Below are positions 1 to 11,579 of a stretch of 64,000 bases of DNA, in pieces (the first letter of the stretch is position 1; every line of letters starts with the position of its first letter). Both the position numbers and the translations under genes were made by a program. The DNA lies in assembly GCA_051294375.1 (NCBI GenBank), contig CM119266.1, positions 16,672,087 to 16,736,086 of the forward strand. The letters are read 5' to 3'. The notes under the pieces were generated by a model that saw only the letters and a list, made by a program, of their open reading frames with translations, had not been told where the DNA came from and did not search any database. The stretch is from Paraspadella gotoi (Eukaryota; Chaetognatha).

Positions 1-1836
1 AGACTTGAAGCCGCTGCTACCAATTCGCAAACGAGAACGACGAGTTTGACAGAAACCGATGCGAATTCTGCCAAAAAAAAAGTTTTTTTTTTTGTTTTTC
101 TTTTTGCTGAAAGAAAAAAAAAAAAACGAAAAAGAAAAGAAAAGATCGAAGGAAAGGAATCAGGCAGAAAGAAAACCAAAATGGTGGAATAAGAAAAACG
201 CGATTGAATGTGAAAAATCTGTCTAAGACGGAATTCCTGGGGAAAAACGCAATGAAATGAATGAAGTGAAATGAAACGACAAAAATGAGAAATGTGGAAG
301 AAATGGAATGATAAAAACAAAACATGAAATCTTGGGCTAAGAAAAAAGAATAAAGAAAAAATGACTCGAGGGTTTGATTTCAAAGTGGAAAAACAAGAAG
401 GTTTTACTTTGGGAGTTAATAAACAAGACCGTAATAGGGTAGAGCCTTGATTGAAAGGTTGCAGGGACTTGCTAAGTCAGTTAACTTGTTACCCTGTAAA
501 GCTTGTCAAAAGTCAGAAGGCAAGATAACTTATTTATTAAATGAATGTTAAATGTTTTTTTCTTTTTTTTTTCTTTCTCCTTCCTCTTTTTTTTTCGAAA
601 CTCGAAACTCTGATACGCGTGATTTGTACATGAACCTTTCCCATCAAAATTTTACTTTCTATGCTTATTTTGTCAACATATTATCCAATATCCATAGACA
701 GATAAACAGACTGACTGACCTCAAAGTCTTTCAAGACTTATAATCAAAGAAGACAAAAGCGAACCGGAAGCTGAAGCATGTAAAAGTCACAAGGAAAAAA
801 ACGAGAAAAGACTGACGAAAAACGAAACATTAAAAAAGAAGAAAAAATGACGGTCAGAGTGACAGACCGCGGGAAAAAAGAGGAGGAAATAGAGAAGAAG
901 AGACGGAGAGACGCAAAGAGCCATAAAGAAGATTGAAGTAAAAACTCAAAAGAAAAGAAAACGGAAGAATAATTTCAAAATAAAAAGTTTAAAAAATTTA
1001 AAAAAAAATTAATTAGATCTATATATTTATGAAAACGATGGGTGTTTGTACTATAATTTATTATAAACCGTCTGAAAGGTGACGATGACAGGGACGACGA
1101 CAACGGCAACGACATGGACGACCAACCGAAGATAACGGCGTCGCCGAGGGCGGCATTAAAGTCCATAACATCGCGTCCTGTCACGACGAAGATTGCGAAG
1201 TATATGACGAGGATGACAAAGGACGAAGCGCCTCCTGATTTTTAACATACATTATGAAAAAGGAAGAGAAAGAACGACGGCGATAATGAGAAGTGTGAAC
1301 GCGACGAGATTCGAACGAACTCAGTCGACAAAAACAATAGGATCAACAGCACCGAAGAATATTTGCGAGGTCGCAGGAAATCGCTGACACTGACGAATGA
1401 CCTCTTGACGTTTGACGGACGTCGTCGTCGTTGTCGTCGTCGTAGTCTTCCTCAAATATCTCGTTGCAGGAAAAGAAGGAGGCGGAGCGTGGGGACACCG
1501 GGGTGAAGGGGGCGAACGGAAAAGCCATCTCCAGAAGAGCGCTTCTTTGATGAGAGAATTGGCGGCTATAAGTATTGAGAAAAGGCAGGTTTGACACACC
1601 AAAAAGAAAAAAAAAACAAAAAAACCCGACGATACTGTATTTCTATGGCGCCTTTCAAAGATAGATATGTTTTTTTTTGTCTTTTTGTGGGTGAGGTTAC
1701 TAACTCTCCCACATCTGGGTAACTAGCAATTTCATAATGACGCACAAGTTTTAGTGTCGTGAAGACTGAAAATGAATTTTAAGAAATTAACGCAACCTTC
1801 AGTACAATTTGTCTAATTTATTTCGTGAAATTTTTA
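1..1836. other. No gene seen: AT-rich and purine-rich sequence
   Basis: Apart from repeat family A (443-560) and a short GTC-type run near 1420-1450, this stretch holds A-rich and T-rich sequence with only short frames lacking splice context. Confidence 0.5.
443..560 (+). repeat. Interspersed repeat family A, copy 1
   Basis: The box AAGTCAGAAGGCAAGATAAC followed by TTATTTATTAAATGAATG is shared with copies at 27761-27888 (minus strand) and 59611-59713 (plus strand). Upstream CCTTGATTGAAAG also matches the minus-strand copy. No coding content is seen. Confidence 0.65.
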
Positions 1837-2017
1837 GTCGGATCTGCTTATCAGCAGATCCCGACTCTATAATTCACTTTGTCGGTCCGTCGGTCCGCCC
1901 CCTCAATATTGTCGGGCACTAACTTATATCATGTCAGAACATCGAATTATGATTAATTATGCAATAAAAATGATGTCCGCCCGTCCGTCCGTCCGCCCGT
2001 CCCACCTTAGCAAAAAA

Positions 2018-2310
2018 CACCAATTACTCAAGATTGGATGGATGGATTGGAATGAAATTTTGTGTGTTGGTAGGGAAGTGTGTGATTGAGCTGTATATGA
2101 AGTTTCGATGGAATCGTCCAAGTGAGTTTAAATGGAAAAAATAAAAAAATAAATTTCACTATTTGAACACCAATTACTCAAGAGTGAAATTTTGTATTTG
2201 CGTAGGAAAGTGTGTGATTAAGCTGGAAATCAAGTTTCGATGGAATCGTTTGAGTGGAAATGAGTTTAAATGGAAAAAAAACAAAAAACCTGTTTCACTA
2301 ATTGATTATG
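2018..2310 (+). repeat. Two ~140-bp direct repeats upstream of the RT relic
   Basis: The segment starting ACACCAATTACTCAAGA at 2018 recurs at 2168. Both units go on through GAAATTTTGT, GTGTGTGATT and AAGTTTCGATGGAATCG and end with GAGTTTAAATGGAAAAA and a TTTCACTA box. They differ by substitutions and small indels, so the duplication is old. The second unit runs straight into the RT fragment, which suggests it belongs to the 5' flank or a broken terminal region of the element. Confidence 0.7.
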
Positions 2311-2855
2311 AAGACGTGAAAAAAACCGCCGTCATTACGTTGTATGTTTTCCCCCGCTGTCCATTCGGCCTCAAAAACGCTGGACAGGACTTCCAGCGGC
2401 TTATAGACGAAGTCCTGGGAGATATACCCCATACTTTTGTTTACCTCGACGATATCCTCGTCGCCTTGACAACGCCAGAAGAACATCTTCAGGATCTTGA
2501 CCGCATTTTCAAGGCCCTCGATGCAAATGGTCTCGTGGTAAACACGAAAAAGTGTCTGTTGGGCCAGGACTCTCTGGAGTTCCTAGGGTTCTTTGTCGAT
2601 AAGAACGGAATGAGGCCGCTTCCAGAACGCGTTCAAACGCTACAGGAAACTGCTCGACCAACGACGATAAAGGAACTGCAGAGATTTCTGGGGATGATTA
2701 ATTACTACAGGCGTTTCATCCCCAGAAGTCGCCCCTCACAGATGCGCTCCCTTGTACAAGGCCCTCAGTGGCATCTCCCGACCAATCTCGACACCCGCTC
2801 ACACGTTTTCATCAGGCGAGCAGACGTTCACCCTCCACTTACAGCAGCCATATGA
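2163..2855 (+). pseudogene. Ty3/gypsy retrotransposon reverse transcriptase fragment, degraded
   Basis: A plus-strand frame carries the core of a Ty3/gypsy-type RT: CPFGLKNAGQDFQRL, the catalytic FVYLDDILV (YLDD at about 2442-2453) and, near 2600-2733, the RPTTIKELQRFLGMINYYRRF signature that leads to the RNase H tether. Only about 130 residues are recognisable, from EDVKKTAVIT to YYRRFIPR. Just before CPFG the usual PFGLFEF-type segment is shortened, and after YYRRFIPR the frame shifts (APLTDAL appears in another frame). No protease, RNase H, integrase or LTR is seen, and the first ~45 codons derive from an unrelated repeat. It is a dead fragment inside a transposon mosaic. Confidence 0.85.
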
Positions 2856-3168
2856 AGGACACTTAACCGTGTAGTGAATCGCAACGGCCTAATGTCACCA
2901 TCAAAATCCCAAAGTAAGGCGCGTGAAACGCTAAACATCGCCCGCGAGACGAGTCAATCCCCAGAAGCGAGAAGAGAGAATCACAACAACAAACAACAAC
3001 AAAAAAAGAAAAAACAAACAAACGATCAAAAGATTCTCAAAACCAACGCCAGAGAACTTTTCTAGCAGGATGCCAAACCACTAATCGACCACTTACTCTG
3101 TCGTGCTCAAGGAGATGCTTGAACGTCAAAAAATACAGAATGACAACTAAACAACGACGAAGAAAACA

Positions 3169-4251
3169 AAAATAAAACCCCCCTGTTGACCTTAATGACA
3201 GTCGAGCATCTTCGTCGCAGCATCCTCTCCTCCTCCTGTCTCTCGCTCCGACTGTCAATATTACATCGTTTACCCATAGTGTTTTTGGTTATTTTGTAAA
3301 TTTTTGTTGTTTATTTTGGTAATTTATGCAATTTTTCAATTTTAGATTTTGTGAAATTTTATTTTTCGTTGCACATTTTTAAAAAACCGGTCTTTTAGAC
3401 CTTGTTGTAAATATATTACTTATATTTTTGATTATATTTTAATTATCAACATACTTTCAGTCACATCAAGATGGACGACAACATTTTTGTTTTAAATATA
3501 TTTAACCATATATTACTAACAGGGGGCATGCGACCACTTGAGCGAATCAGATTCTTTTATAGAAAAATTCATCCATGGTAGGATTTTGAAACGTCAAACT
3601 TCAAGTTCTGAGTGACTCGAAGCTACAGCTCTGGGCCACTCAGACAGCCCTGATATCTCCAGTGATTTGGTTTCATTTTAAAGCTTTTAAAATCCTCGAT
3701 TTAGAAATCTTTTGTTTTTCTTAAAACAGTTGCTCTGTTCACCAAAAGATGTCTTTGTTTTAAAATAGGTTTAGAATTCTCTGAGGAATCAGGATCGTCT
3801 GGATGGCTCTGAGTTGTAACTCAGGTCGTCCAGAGTTGAGTTCGATGGTTCGAATCCCATAAGTGGAGAATTATTTCTGTAATAGATTTGATTCACTCGA
3901 GCGGCTCCATGGCCCCCTCTGTTATAATATATGGTCTTAAATATTAGAAACAAATAATTGTTGTCGTCTATATCTCGAGTGAATTGAACAGAATTGTTGA
4001 TAAATAATATAGTATGCTACTAAAATACAATAATATTCACAACAGGTCTCGTATCGGTTAGAACATGCAAAAACGTTTTCAAAATGAAAATACCAAAATA
4101 CAAAAATTTGAAAAATACGCAAATACATAAAATACTTTATATATATAGTGTATACAATTGACAGTTGGAGCTCGGAGACGGAGGAAGACGAGGATGCCGG
4201 GAGAAGAAGCTCCAACTGTCAATTAGGTCAACAGGGGGTTTTATTTTTTAT
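3169..4251. mobile_element. ~1.08-kb fold-back element with arms reaching almost to its centre
   Basis: The left end (AAAATAAAACCCCCCTGTTGACC, trimmed here to AACCCCCCTGTTGACC) matches the reverse complement of the right end (GGTCAACAGGGGG), and the match continues with indels through the whole interior. Paired landmarks are GACAGTCGAGC/GACAGTTGGAGC, the GACCTTGTTG/GACCTGTTG boxes, GACGACAAC near 3474 and 3959, ACCATATATTA near 3505 and 3930, and GAATCAGATTC/GAATCAAATCT. Each arm also carries a terminal stem-loop of its own: near 4157 and 4208 AATTGACAGTTGGAGCT faces its complement. Inner and outer ends show CAGGGGG motifs facing each other. A tRNA-like segment sits near the centre of each arm. 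No coding sequence is seen. Arm divergence shows an old insertion. Confidence 0.75.
3785..3862 (+). repeat. tRNA-like segment with a B-box inside the fold-back element
   Basis: The right arm contains TGGCTCTGAGTTG (A-box-like), a small stem CTGAG...CTCAG and GGTTCGAATCC, a perfect match to the RNA polymerase III B-box. Spacing is close to that of a tRNA gene, but there is no full cloverleaf or proper acceptor stem, so it is not called a tRNA. The left arm holds a decayed inverted copy near 3560-3640. Confidence 0.45.
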
Positions 4252-4261
4252 TTTTTTTATT

Positions 4262-4340
4262 TATTAAATTATGCAAGTTGAAAAAATTATGCAAGTTGAA
4301 AAATTAAGCGAGTTCAAAAAATGACGCGAGTTAAAAAATT
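4262..4340 (+). repeat. Short tandem repeat, about four ~19-bp units
   Basis: Units of the type ATTATGCAAGTTGAAAAA repeat about four times, drifting to ATTAAGCGAGTTCAAAAA and ATGACGCGAGTTAAAAA. It sits just outside the right end of the fold-back element. Confidence 0.6.
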
Positions 4341-4697
4341 TTAAAAAAATATTTTGATTTATCATCTGATTAGCAGATTACCCTTTAATTATTGTAGGCA
4401 GATCCGACATTGTTTGCTCAAACGAGCGAGGATCATATCTGTTTACCAAAACGCTTTGATTTGCGAATATTTTTAAATTTAAAAATGGTAAAACATGCCG
4501 AAAATATCATGACCAGAATTTCAAAAGGCCAAATATATTTTGAATAAATTTTTTTCCCCCAGTATTTATTCGTTTTCGGAGAACTCTTTGACTTTGACAG
4601 TTTTAGATAAAGAGCGCGTGGACTGAGAAACAAATTTATACAATTTAATGGAAGGCAGCTTAGCCTTCACGACAATTTTCGATTCTGTTTTTGGCGG

Positions 4698-4973
4698 TTG
4701 CTCTCCAAATTAGTATCCCTGGCATCTTGGAGAGAGCGTAATAAGAGAAAATTGCTCCTAAGCGACAACGAGGATGACGGCGGAGGCGGCGGTGGCGCTG
4801 GCAATGGCGGCGGCGATGGCGGGGGAAGAATCGTAAAACCTAAGTCTGATCGAATTGGGCCCTCGGATCGGATTTCGACGCCAGAATTGCGGCCTTCCCT
4901 TCTATTTTTAGCATCTTATACTTCTCTTAATTCCACGCCCACCGAGAGAGTCTCTGCTTCAAGAAAGATGTGA
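4698..4973 (+). CDS. Hypothetical Gly-rich frame, possibly an exon
   Basis: A 91-codon frame has a basic start (RERNKRKLLLSDNEDD), a run of glycines around residues 29-44 and a Ser/Pro-rich end. A possible donor (AGAATC|gtaaaa) lies inside it at about 4832. No homology is recognised. The glycine run comes from a GGC/GGT triplet repeat, which can create open frames by chance. Confidence 0.2.
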   Translation: MLSKLVSLASWRERNKRKLLLSDNEDDGGGGGGAGNGGGDGGGRIVKPKSDRIGPSDRISTPELRPSLLFLASYTSLNSTPTERVSASRKM

Positions 4974-5256
4974 ATTGTCGGCCTACGTCAATCCAAAGAA
5001 ACGATGAAAGGCGAAATAATTTAGTCGAAATATTACGGAGAAAAGCTAATGGTGAAAATCGGGGAAAAAAAGACCGTCACGAAATACGAGATGAACCACA
5101 GAGAACAGCAGCAGACAACCGACAGTAAACTCTAAACTGTGACAGAGATTTCCGACTGTTCACGGCGGCATCAAATGAAAGCGGTAGTGGGCCGGCGACC
5201 GAATGTGACGGCGTCGAGAACTCAGCGTCCAATTTTGGCGCAGCTTTGGCGGGAAA
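4941..5256 (+). pseudogene. Coding-like frame broken by one TAA, no recognised function
   Basis: From about 4941 a plus-strand frame reads CRPTSIQRNDERRNNLVEIL and then a charged stretch to about 5128, meets one TAA, and continues in the same frame as DFRLFTAASNESGSG to a stop at 5254-5256. Composition on both sides looks protein-like, yet there is no ATG and the 21-nt GT...AG segment around the stop is too short for an ordinary intron. It may be a decayed exon, an assembly error or chance. Confidence 0.2.
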
Positions 5257-5819
5257 TTAACGACGAAGCCTGCGATTGATTTAAAGTTAAGAAAAGAAGA
5301 CCTTGGGAGAGAGAGAGGAGAGAAAAGGAAAGAAAGAAAGAAAGAATAAAGAAGGAAAAAGAAAGATAAGGAAAGATGATTCAAGAAAAAACCAGCAAAA
5401 AAAAGAAGAATGGAGAAAGAAAAAAGAAAAGCAAAAGAAAGAAAGATACAGTAAAAAGAAAGAAGAAAGGAACAGGAAATAAAGATAAATTAGATTGTTA
5501 GAAAAGAGCATGAGGATGAGATGAGAAAGAGAGACGGAAAGCCTGATTAAGGGAAGTAAGAAAGAAATACAAGAAAGGAGATGATAGAAGAGAGAGGCGG
5601 AAAGATGAGGAAGATGAGAAGAGATGAGAGAAATGAGGATGACGAGATGTGTAGGATACAGAAGAGGAAGAGACGAAAAATGCTCGATCCTAGGAAGTGC
5701 GGTCGAGAGAAAGGAGTTTTAACGGGAAAGGCAGCGAGACTGCGAGCACTTTACCAGATAAAAGATAATGTAGTCCGGTATAAGAGAGGAGTGAATGATA
5801 AAAGAGGAAAGGGAGGGAG

Positions 5820-6027
5820 AGGAAAAAGAGAGAAGGAGAGAAGGGAACTCAGGGAAGGGAGAAAGAGAGGAGGAAAGAGAGAGAAGAGAGGAGAGAGGAG
5901 AGAGAGACGAGAGGGAGAGAGGATGTAATGAGTGATGAAAAAGAGGAAAGTCGATGGGAGAGGGGAGAGAGGAGAGAGGAGGAGGGAACTCAGGGAGGGA
6001 GAAAGAGAGAGAGAGAGAGAGAGAGAT

Positions 6028-6076
<49 letters not shown>

Positions 6077-6371
6077 TGAAAAAAGAGGAAAGGCGAACGG
6101 GAGAGGGGAGAAAAAGAGAGGAGGAGGGAACTCAGGGAAAGGGAGAAAGAGAGAGAGAAGAGAGAGAGAAGATAGAGAGAGGAGAGAGATTGATGAAAAA
6201 AGAGGGAAAGGCGACGGGAGGAGGGGAGAGAGGAGGAGAGGAGGAGGGAACTCGAGCGAGAAAGGAGAGAGAGAAAGAGAAAGATAGAGAGAGAGAGATG
6301 AGGAGGGGAGAGAGAGTGATGAAAAAAGAGGAAAGGCGACGAGAGAGGGGAGAAGAGAAATCAGGAATAGG

Positions 6372-6409
<38 letters not shown>

Positions 6410-6480
6410 TGAAAAAAGAGGAAAGGCGACGGGAGAGGGGAAAGAGGAGAGAGGAGGAGGGAACTCAGGGAAAGGGAGAA
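5820..6480 (+). repeat. GA-rich region with about five imperfect ~100-140-bp units
   Basis: The block GTGATGAAAAAAGAGGAAAGG recurs in trimmed form (GTGATGAAAAAAGAGG) at about 5932, 6073, 6190, 6316 and 6406, and GAGGGAACTCAGGGA recurs at about 5845, 5983, 6124, 6245 and 6456. The units are separated by (GA)n of varying length. Long arginine/glutamate frames here are products of the repeat. Confidence 0.75.
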
Positions 6481-7184
6481 AAACGCCCCCAAACTATTTG
6501 GGTTCGAGAAACTGGTGACTCTGGGTTCCCAACCCCATTTCCTTTCTCCCTCGATCTCATAATCCTCAATCTTCCAATTTCGCTTTTTCGATCCGAGATC
6601 CTTGTCACCCACGGACCTTTCTTTCAATTCAACCCGTTTCTTTCCTTCCGCCCTGAAGCCGCTATCTTACTCTCCTACCGGGGAACTTCCCTTTTTACTT
6701 TATCTGTCCCGGAGCCATTTTTTTAAAATATAAAACGAAAAACATAAGATACCTTTCGATCCCTTTTTTCTTTTAAAACTTATTTAGGCAACTGACTGAA
6801 ATCGCCCCATTTATTTTATTTCGCTTTTACTTTTAATCAATACTTTATCAATACCCATCTGTTAATTTCAATAGAACTTGAGAAGGAATGGAATAACGCG
6901 ATGGCACCATCGAATCAGCTTCGCGTTGCCCGACCGTTGACCTCTGCCTCTGAGCTCTATGCAATCCCCTCATTCACCTCCTCCTCCTCCTCCTCCTCCT
7001 CCCTTCTTTCGCATCATCTTCATCATTTTTCACAACCTCCTTTTTCTCATTCTCCCGCTCGTTCTCCTCTCCCTTATTCTCCTCGTTCTCTTCGTTCTCC
7101 TCATCTTTTGTGACTCCTCCTCCTTTTCTTCCCACGCCAATCCTTTCGTCTCGCCAGTTCTCACTTCTTCTTCCTCTCGCTCTC
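6480..7184. other. No gene seen: C/T-rich sequence
   Basis: Pyrimidine-rich sequence with TCC triplets near 6980. Frames are low-complexity Ser/Pro/Phe and not convincing. Confidence 0.45.
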
Positions 7185-7200
7185 TCTCTCTACTCTTCCT

Positions 7201-7276
<76 letters not shown>

Positions 7277-7280
7277 CCTC
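7185..7280 (+). repeat. (CT)n microsatellite
   Basis: Almost pure CT dinucleotides of about 95 bp, followed by C-rich and T-rich sequence. Both strands give meaningless Ser-Leu or Arg-Glu frames. Confidence 0.95.
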
Positions 7281-7362
7281 CCCTCCCCTTCTCTCTTCGT
7301 TCCAAATCTTCCCACCTTCAGTTTTCCATCAAAGCGAGACTAAAGGTGGCGCGGCGAGGGTA

Positions 7363-7597
7363 ATGGGGAATGGGCGTGGTTTGTCCCTACTTCAGCCCAC
7401 GAGTGATTCCCGCGAGGAGGAGAAACCTTTTTTCTTGACATTGTCACGGCGGCGACGGCGTCGTCCCCGCCGCCGCCGCATCCGCCGCCGCAACGACCGC
7501 TGCCGCCGCGTCACGTTTATCTCGGTTTGTTCCCCGAATCCATTTCTAATCGTTAGTTCGACGTCAGTGACACCGGAGTCGGCCTCTTATCCGTTGT
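7363..7597 (+). CDS. Possible first exon in a CpG-rich patch
   Basis: An ATG at 7363 opens a 78-codon frame with an Arg-rich middle encoded by CGC/CGG triplets and ends near a good donor (CCGTT|gtaagt) at about 7597. The surrounding 7.35-7.7 kb is rich in CG, as first exons and promoters often are. A second frame across the same block reads Pro/Ala-rich. I do not recognise either product. Confidence 0.2.
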
Positions 7598-8108
7598 AAG
7601 TAGACGTCTTGAGTTGACGTTCGGTCGAGGTCGTCGACATCGTCGTCGTCGTCGCTATCGTCGTCATTGTTCACGATATCTTTCGCGGAAAAGCATTCCC
7701 GATCGAAAAGGAGATAAACGGGAGAACAAGTAGGAGAAAAGAGTCGGGGAATTGTTCGCCGAGCTCAAAGTGCTGACGATTGATATATGATTATGGGAAC
7801 TGGAGAATATTTCCTGGATGGACCAGCGGATTTAGGAGCAACGCAGAGGTGGAATTGGACATGGCATAATGGTGACGATACGTGGCGTCAAGGAAAGCGT
7901 TGGGAGTATTTAGTTACGAAAAGCATTGAGCAAACTATTAAGTTATTTATTATTAGTTATTATTAATTATTGCCGAAACGATGAAGTAGGAATAAAAAAA
8001 ATATAAAAAAAGATGGTGATAAAAATAAGGAACAAAAGATTCAGAAATTATGTAAGATAGACCGGTCTTGGGATAAAAATCGATCACACGCACGCGCGTC
8101 CCTCTAAG

Positions 8109-8212
<104 letters not shown>

Positions 8213-8294
8213 GTGGAAAGATGATGACGGCCCCTCAATCGGGCGTATCAAGCCATTCAAAAAATGATATAGAAAATTCAGTCATCACGAAAAA

Positions 8295-8329
<35 letters not shown>

Positions 8330-9452
8330 GAGAAGCGGGAAGATTCAAGTCGATATATAAATTTTCGCCATGGAAGGTCAAAGGTCAGACGATTAAGGGT
8401 CTGATTTCTTATAAATTGGTCGGTGATAAATCGGGGATAATGTCTTCTTTGACGTCACGCCGGTCTCGTCAACTTCGTCGTCGTAATCGTCGTCGTCGTC
8501 GTCGTCGTCGTAGCACATCTTGGTCGTTATCGATGTTGTCTCGTCGGAAGCGAGTCGGTAACCTTGACGACGAAGGTTGCTCCCAGCTTTTCTTTTCCCC
8601 GGGAATTTTTAATACGTTTTTGTTCTTAATTTCGAAGGAGAAATTATCGTCGCTGGTTTGAGAGTTGCGATGAAAGAGAGGAAAACTCTCTCTCTCTTTC
8701 TCTCTCTCTCTCTCTGTCTCTCTCTCTTTTACTATTTAAATTTTTAACGCTGACAAAGAGAAAAAAATCTCACAATTTTAGGAATAGAATATTAAAAAAA
8801 AAAAGTTGATAAGAAGCTTAAAAACTAAATTAAAAATTAAAAAAAAAAAAAAGTTGATAAGAAGCTTAAAAACTAATGCTGTTTTATCCTACCCGTCCCC
8901 GCTCCCTTTCCCTCTTTGCCCCTTTCTCCTCTTCTTATCCCTTCTCATCTCATTCTATTTTCCATTTCCCTTTTCCTCCTTCCTTTGTCCACTTTTCCAC
9001 TTCCCTTTTACCCTAATCCTTTTTCCCCGCTGCCCTTTTCTCCTTTTCTATTTTTCTTGAAAAGGTCAAAGTCTCGCGCCATTTAATTCGCTTCATCGAA
9101 GTCCATCGTCTTTCCTGTCATCATCTTCGTCATCATCTTCGTCATCATCTTCGTCATCGTCATCCCTGCTTTTCTCATCGAAAGATTCTTATCTCTTCAT
9201 CGGGATCGTTCCCCGCCCTCGACTGCGTCAACGATGGCATTCGTCATGATTCTTTCAACTGATAAACTGATAAAAACGCAAAACCATTTTGACTTCAAGG
9301 ACAGCAGCGACAACAACGACGACTTCACGCGAGCGTCCATCACGTCAACAATCCGACAACAAATCTTTTGTTTTTTAATGCGATGGAAAGTGGACGCCGG
9401 GCGGCGCCCCTGGCGGCCGCTGCGACCAAGAAAAATAAAAATGACCGCTCTT

Positions 9453-9458
<6 letters not shown>

Positions 9459-9520
<62 letters not shown>
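9459..9520 (+). repeat. (CT)n microsatellite
   Basis: About 60 bp of CT repeats. The flank 9080-9440 contains (TCATCT)n-like and CG-rich sequence but no gene I can support. Confidence 0.9.
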
Positions 9521-9521
<1 letters not shown>

Positions 9522-9539
9522 GTCTCCCCGGCGGGGAAA

Positions 9540-11332
9540 TGACAAAAAAAAGTTAAAAAAAATGAATATATGAAAAGCATGGAACAAAAGGCGGTCGTTT
9601 ATTCACCTGACGCCGTCTCTTCACGCTTCGCGGCGCCTCAGACTTTTCATTATGAATCGAAGGTGAATCGAAAATTAGAAAGAAAAAAAAAAAAGAAGAA
9701 TTGGATCGCGTTGAATCGACGAGGATCCAACGAGCGGCGCCATCTTTGATGTCAAAGAACAGAAGAACAAAAGGTAATTTCTGGTTTCCTGTAGAAGAAT
9801 ATGAAAAAAATTGAATTATAAATGAATCCATGAGCTTGATGACAAAATTTATCTCGTTAAATAAATTAAACTATCCAATATTTATTATAGTCCATTTTAT
9901 AATGTAGCCATCCGAGCAATCGAAACGTGGTAGAAAAGTATCAAGTAACATAAAAGGTCGTTATTAAAAAGAAAAAAAATCAATAAAGGAACCGGTGGGC
10001 GAATATTGGCCTCTGACCGGCGAAGACCCGTTATTCGAGCATTCAATCTCTCGACTTCCTCGGCCCTTCTTTCTCCCATTCTCTTACAATCGCCTTTCTC
10101 GCCCTCACTTCCTCTCTCGCTGGAGCACATTGAGCATTTGGCTCCGTTATTCCGTCTCCCACTAAGCTTTACCAAGTCGTCGCCCCACTGCACCCGAATA
10201 ACCTTAAAATATGTGCCGAGAAAAAAAAAAAGGGTTCTTCATCATCGAGGTCCGGTCTTTTGTCCCCCCCTCCTCATTTCTCCTTCTTTACCCTCTTTTT
10301 TTTTTCTGAAGGGGTGGGGGGGGGGGCGTGGCGAGCGATTGACATCCGGTTCGGTCCTTTCCTCTTTCTTTTTTCCTTACCTCTTCTCTCCGGTGCTGGT
10401 TCCACCCGCGGAGGGCAATTTCAGCGGCGACAAAAAGGTCAGGTTTTTTTCCTTTCCTCTTATCAAAAGTTTGGGTCATTCTCGGGGTCGGAGGTCGGCG
10501 GTCGGGGCCCATAAAGAAGTCCATCTTTGGTTATAAGAATTTCCATCAGGAAACGAGGAGGAAAAGCCCTAGCTTCTTCCCTCCCACCGGTTCCGGAATT
10601 TTTTTTTTTTTTTTTGCCCTTCAATTTTATACTTTCTTTTTTTTTTATCGCCCTATATGTTGGGTACACTCCGTCTCTTATTATATACTACTGTGCACGT
10701 ACTACATCATTCGAAGCAAATAAAGATACAACTCTTCAGACCGTGCATTGGTTCGTTTCATTAACCTTTACTCTCTCAAGTGTTACACTGTTACAATCTA
10801 CATGTAAATGCAAATTTTAGCTTAACGTTAACGAAAACGAATGTTGAGGAGCTGACATACCTACTATATCAAGTTCATGACTAATAAGCTCTTAGAAAAA
10901 CCGAGAAACGTCCCCCATGTAAATTAGCCCAGACGGTTCACTCGTCTTGACTCACTCACTCCTTTTTTCGGTTTTTATGGAAATTTTTTCCTTCAAAATT
11001 TTTTTTTTTTTCTCTTTCGTCTCTGGAGAGAAAATTTGTCTCCTTCGACTTGGAAAAGAAGGTCGAGTCTCGATTGTGTTTGTTTTTCTCGATGAGCCTC
11101 TCTTCACTACTATCATTACTCCTCTAATTTATTTAATCTTTATTACTACCTATGCACATTTCCTAGTACTTTTTCTACTTGTTTATTTCCTCATCATAAC
11201 CGGTCGTAACCGTTGTGTTTTTTTTTTCACTGAGGAACGAGTTGAGACTGAGAAGCCCCTCGTCTCTCTTGCGTCTGTCGTCTAAACCTGTTTCAAACGT
11301 GGACGAGATATGAAGAGAGGCTTAGCTTGAAG

Positions 11333-11373
<41 letters not shown>

Positions 11374-11520
11374 CTCTCTCTCTTTCGTTTTTTCACTCCC
11401 TGTTTCGCATGTCGGTAGGAAAAAACAAGGCGTAGATTCCTCTGCCAGCCAAAGGGAATTTTGCATTGCAGATTTACTGGAGTTTTGAATAGCAACGCAA
11501 AGAAAGCAACACGAGAGAGA

Positions 11521-11579
<59 letters not shown>

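Noticed and set aside
3785-3862. A functional tRNA gene
   Set aside because: The B-box is perfect but no complete cloverleaf or acceptor stem can be formed, and the segment lies inside an inverted-repeat element.
5581-6726. Long Arg/Glu-rich plus-strand frames of 115 and 264 codons
   Set aside because: They are translations of GA-rich tandem repeats with no splice or domain support.
8221-8661. 146-codon plus-strand frame with Lys and Arg runs
   Set aside because: It is built from an A(30) run and a CGT repeat, with no homology or splice context.
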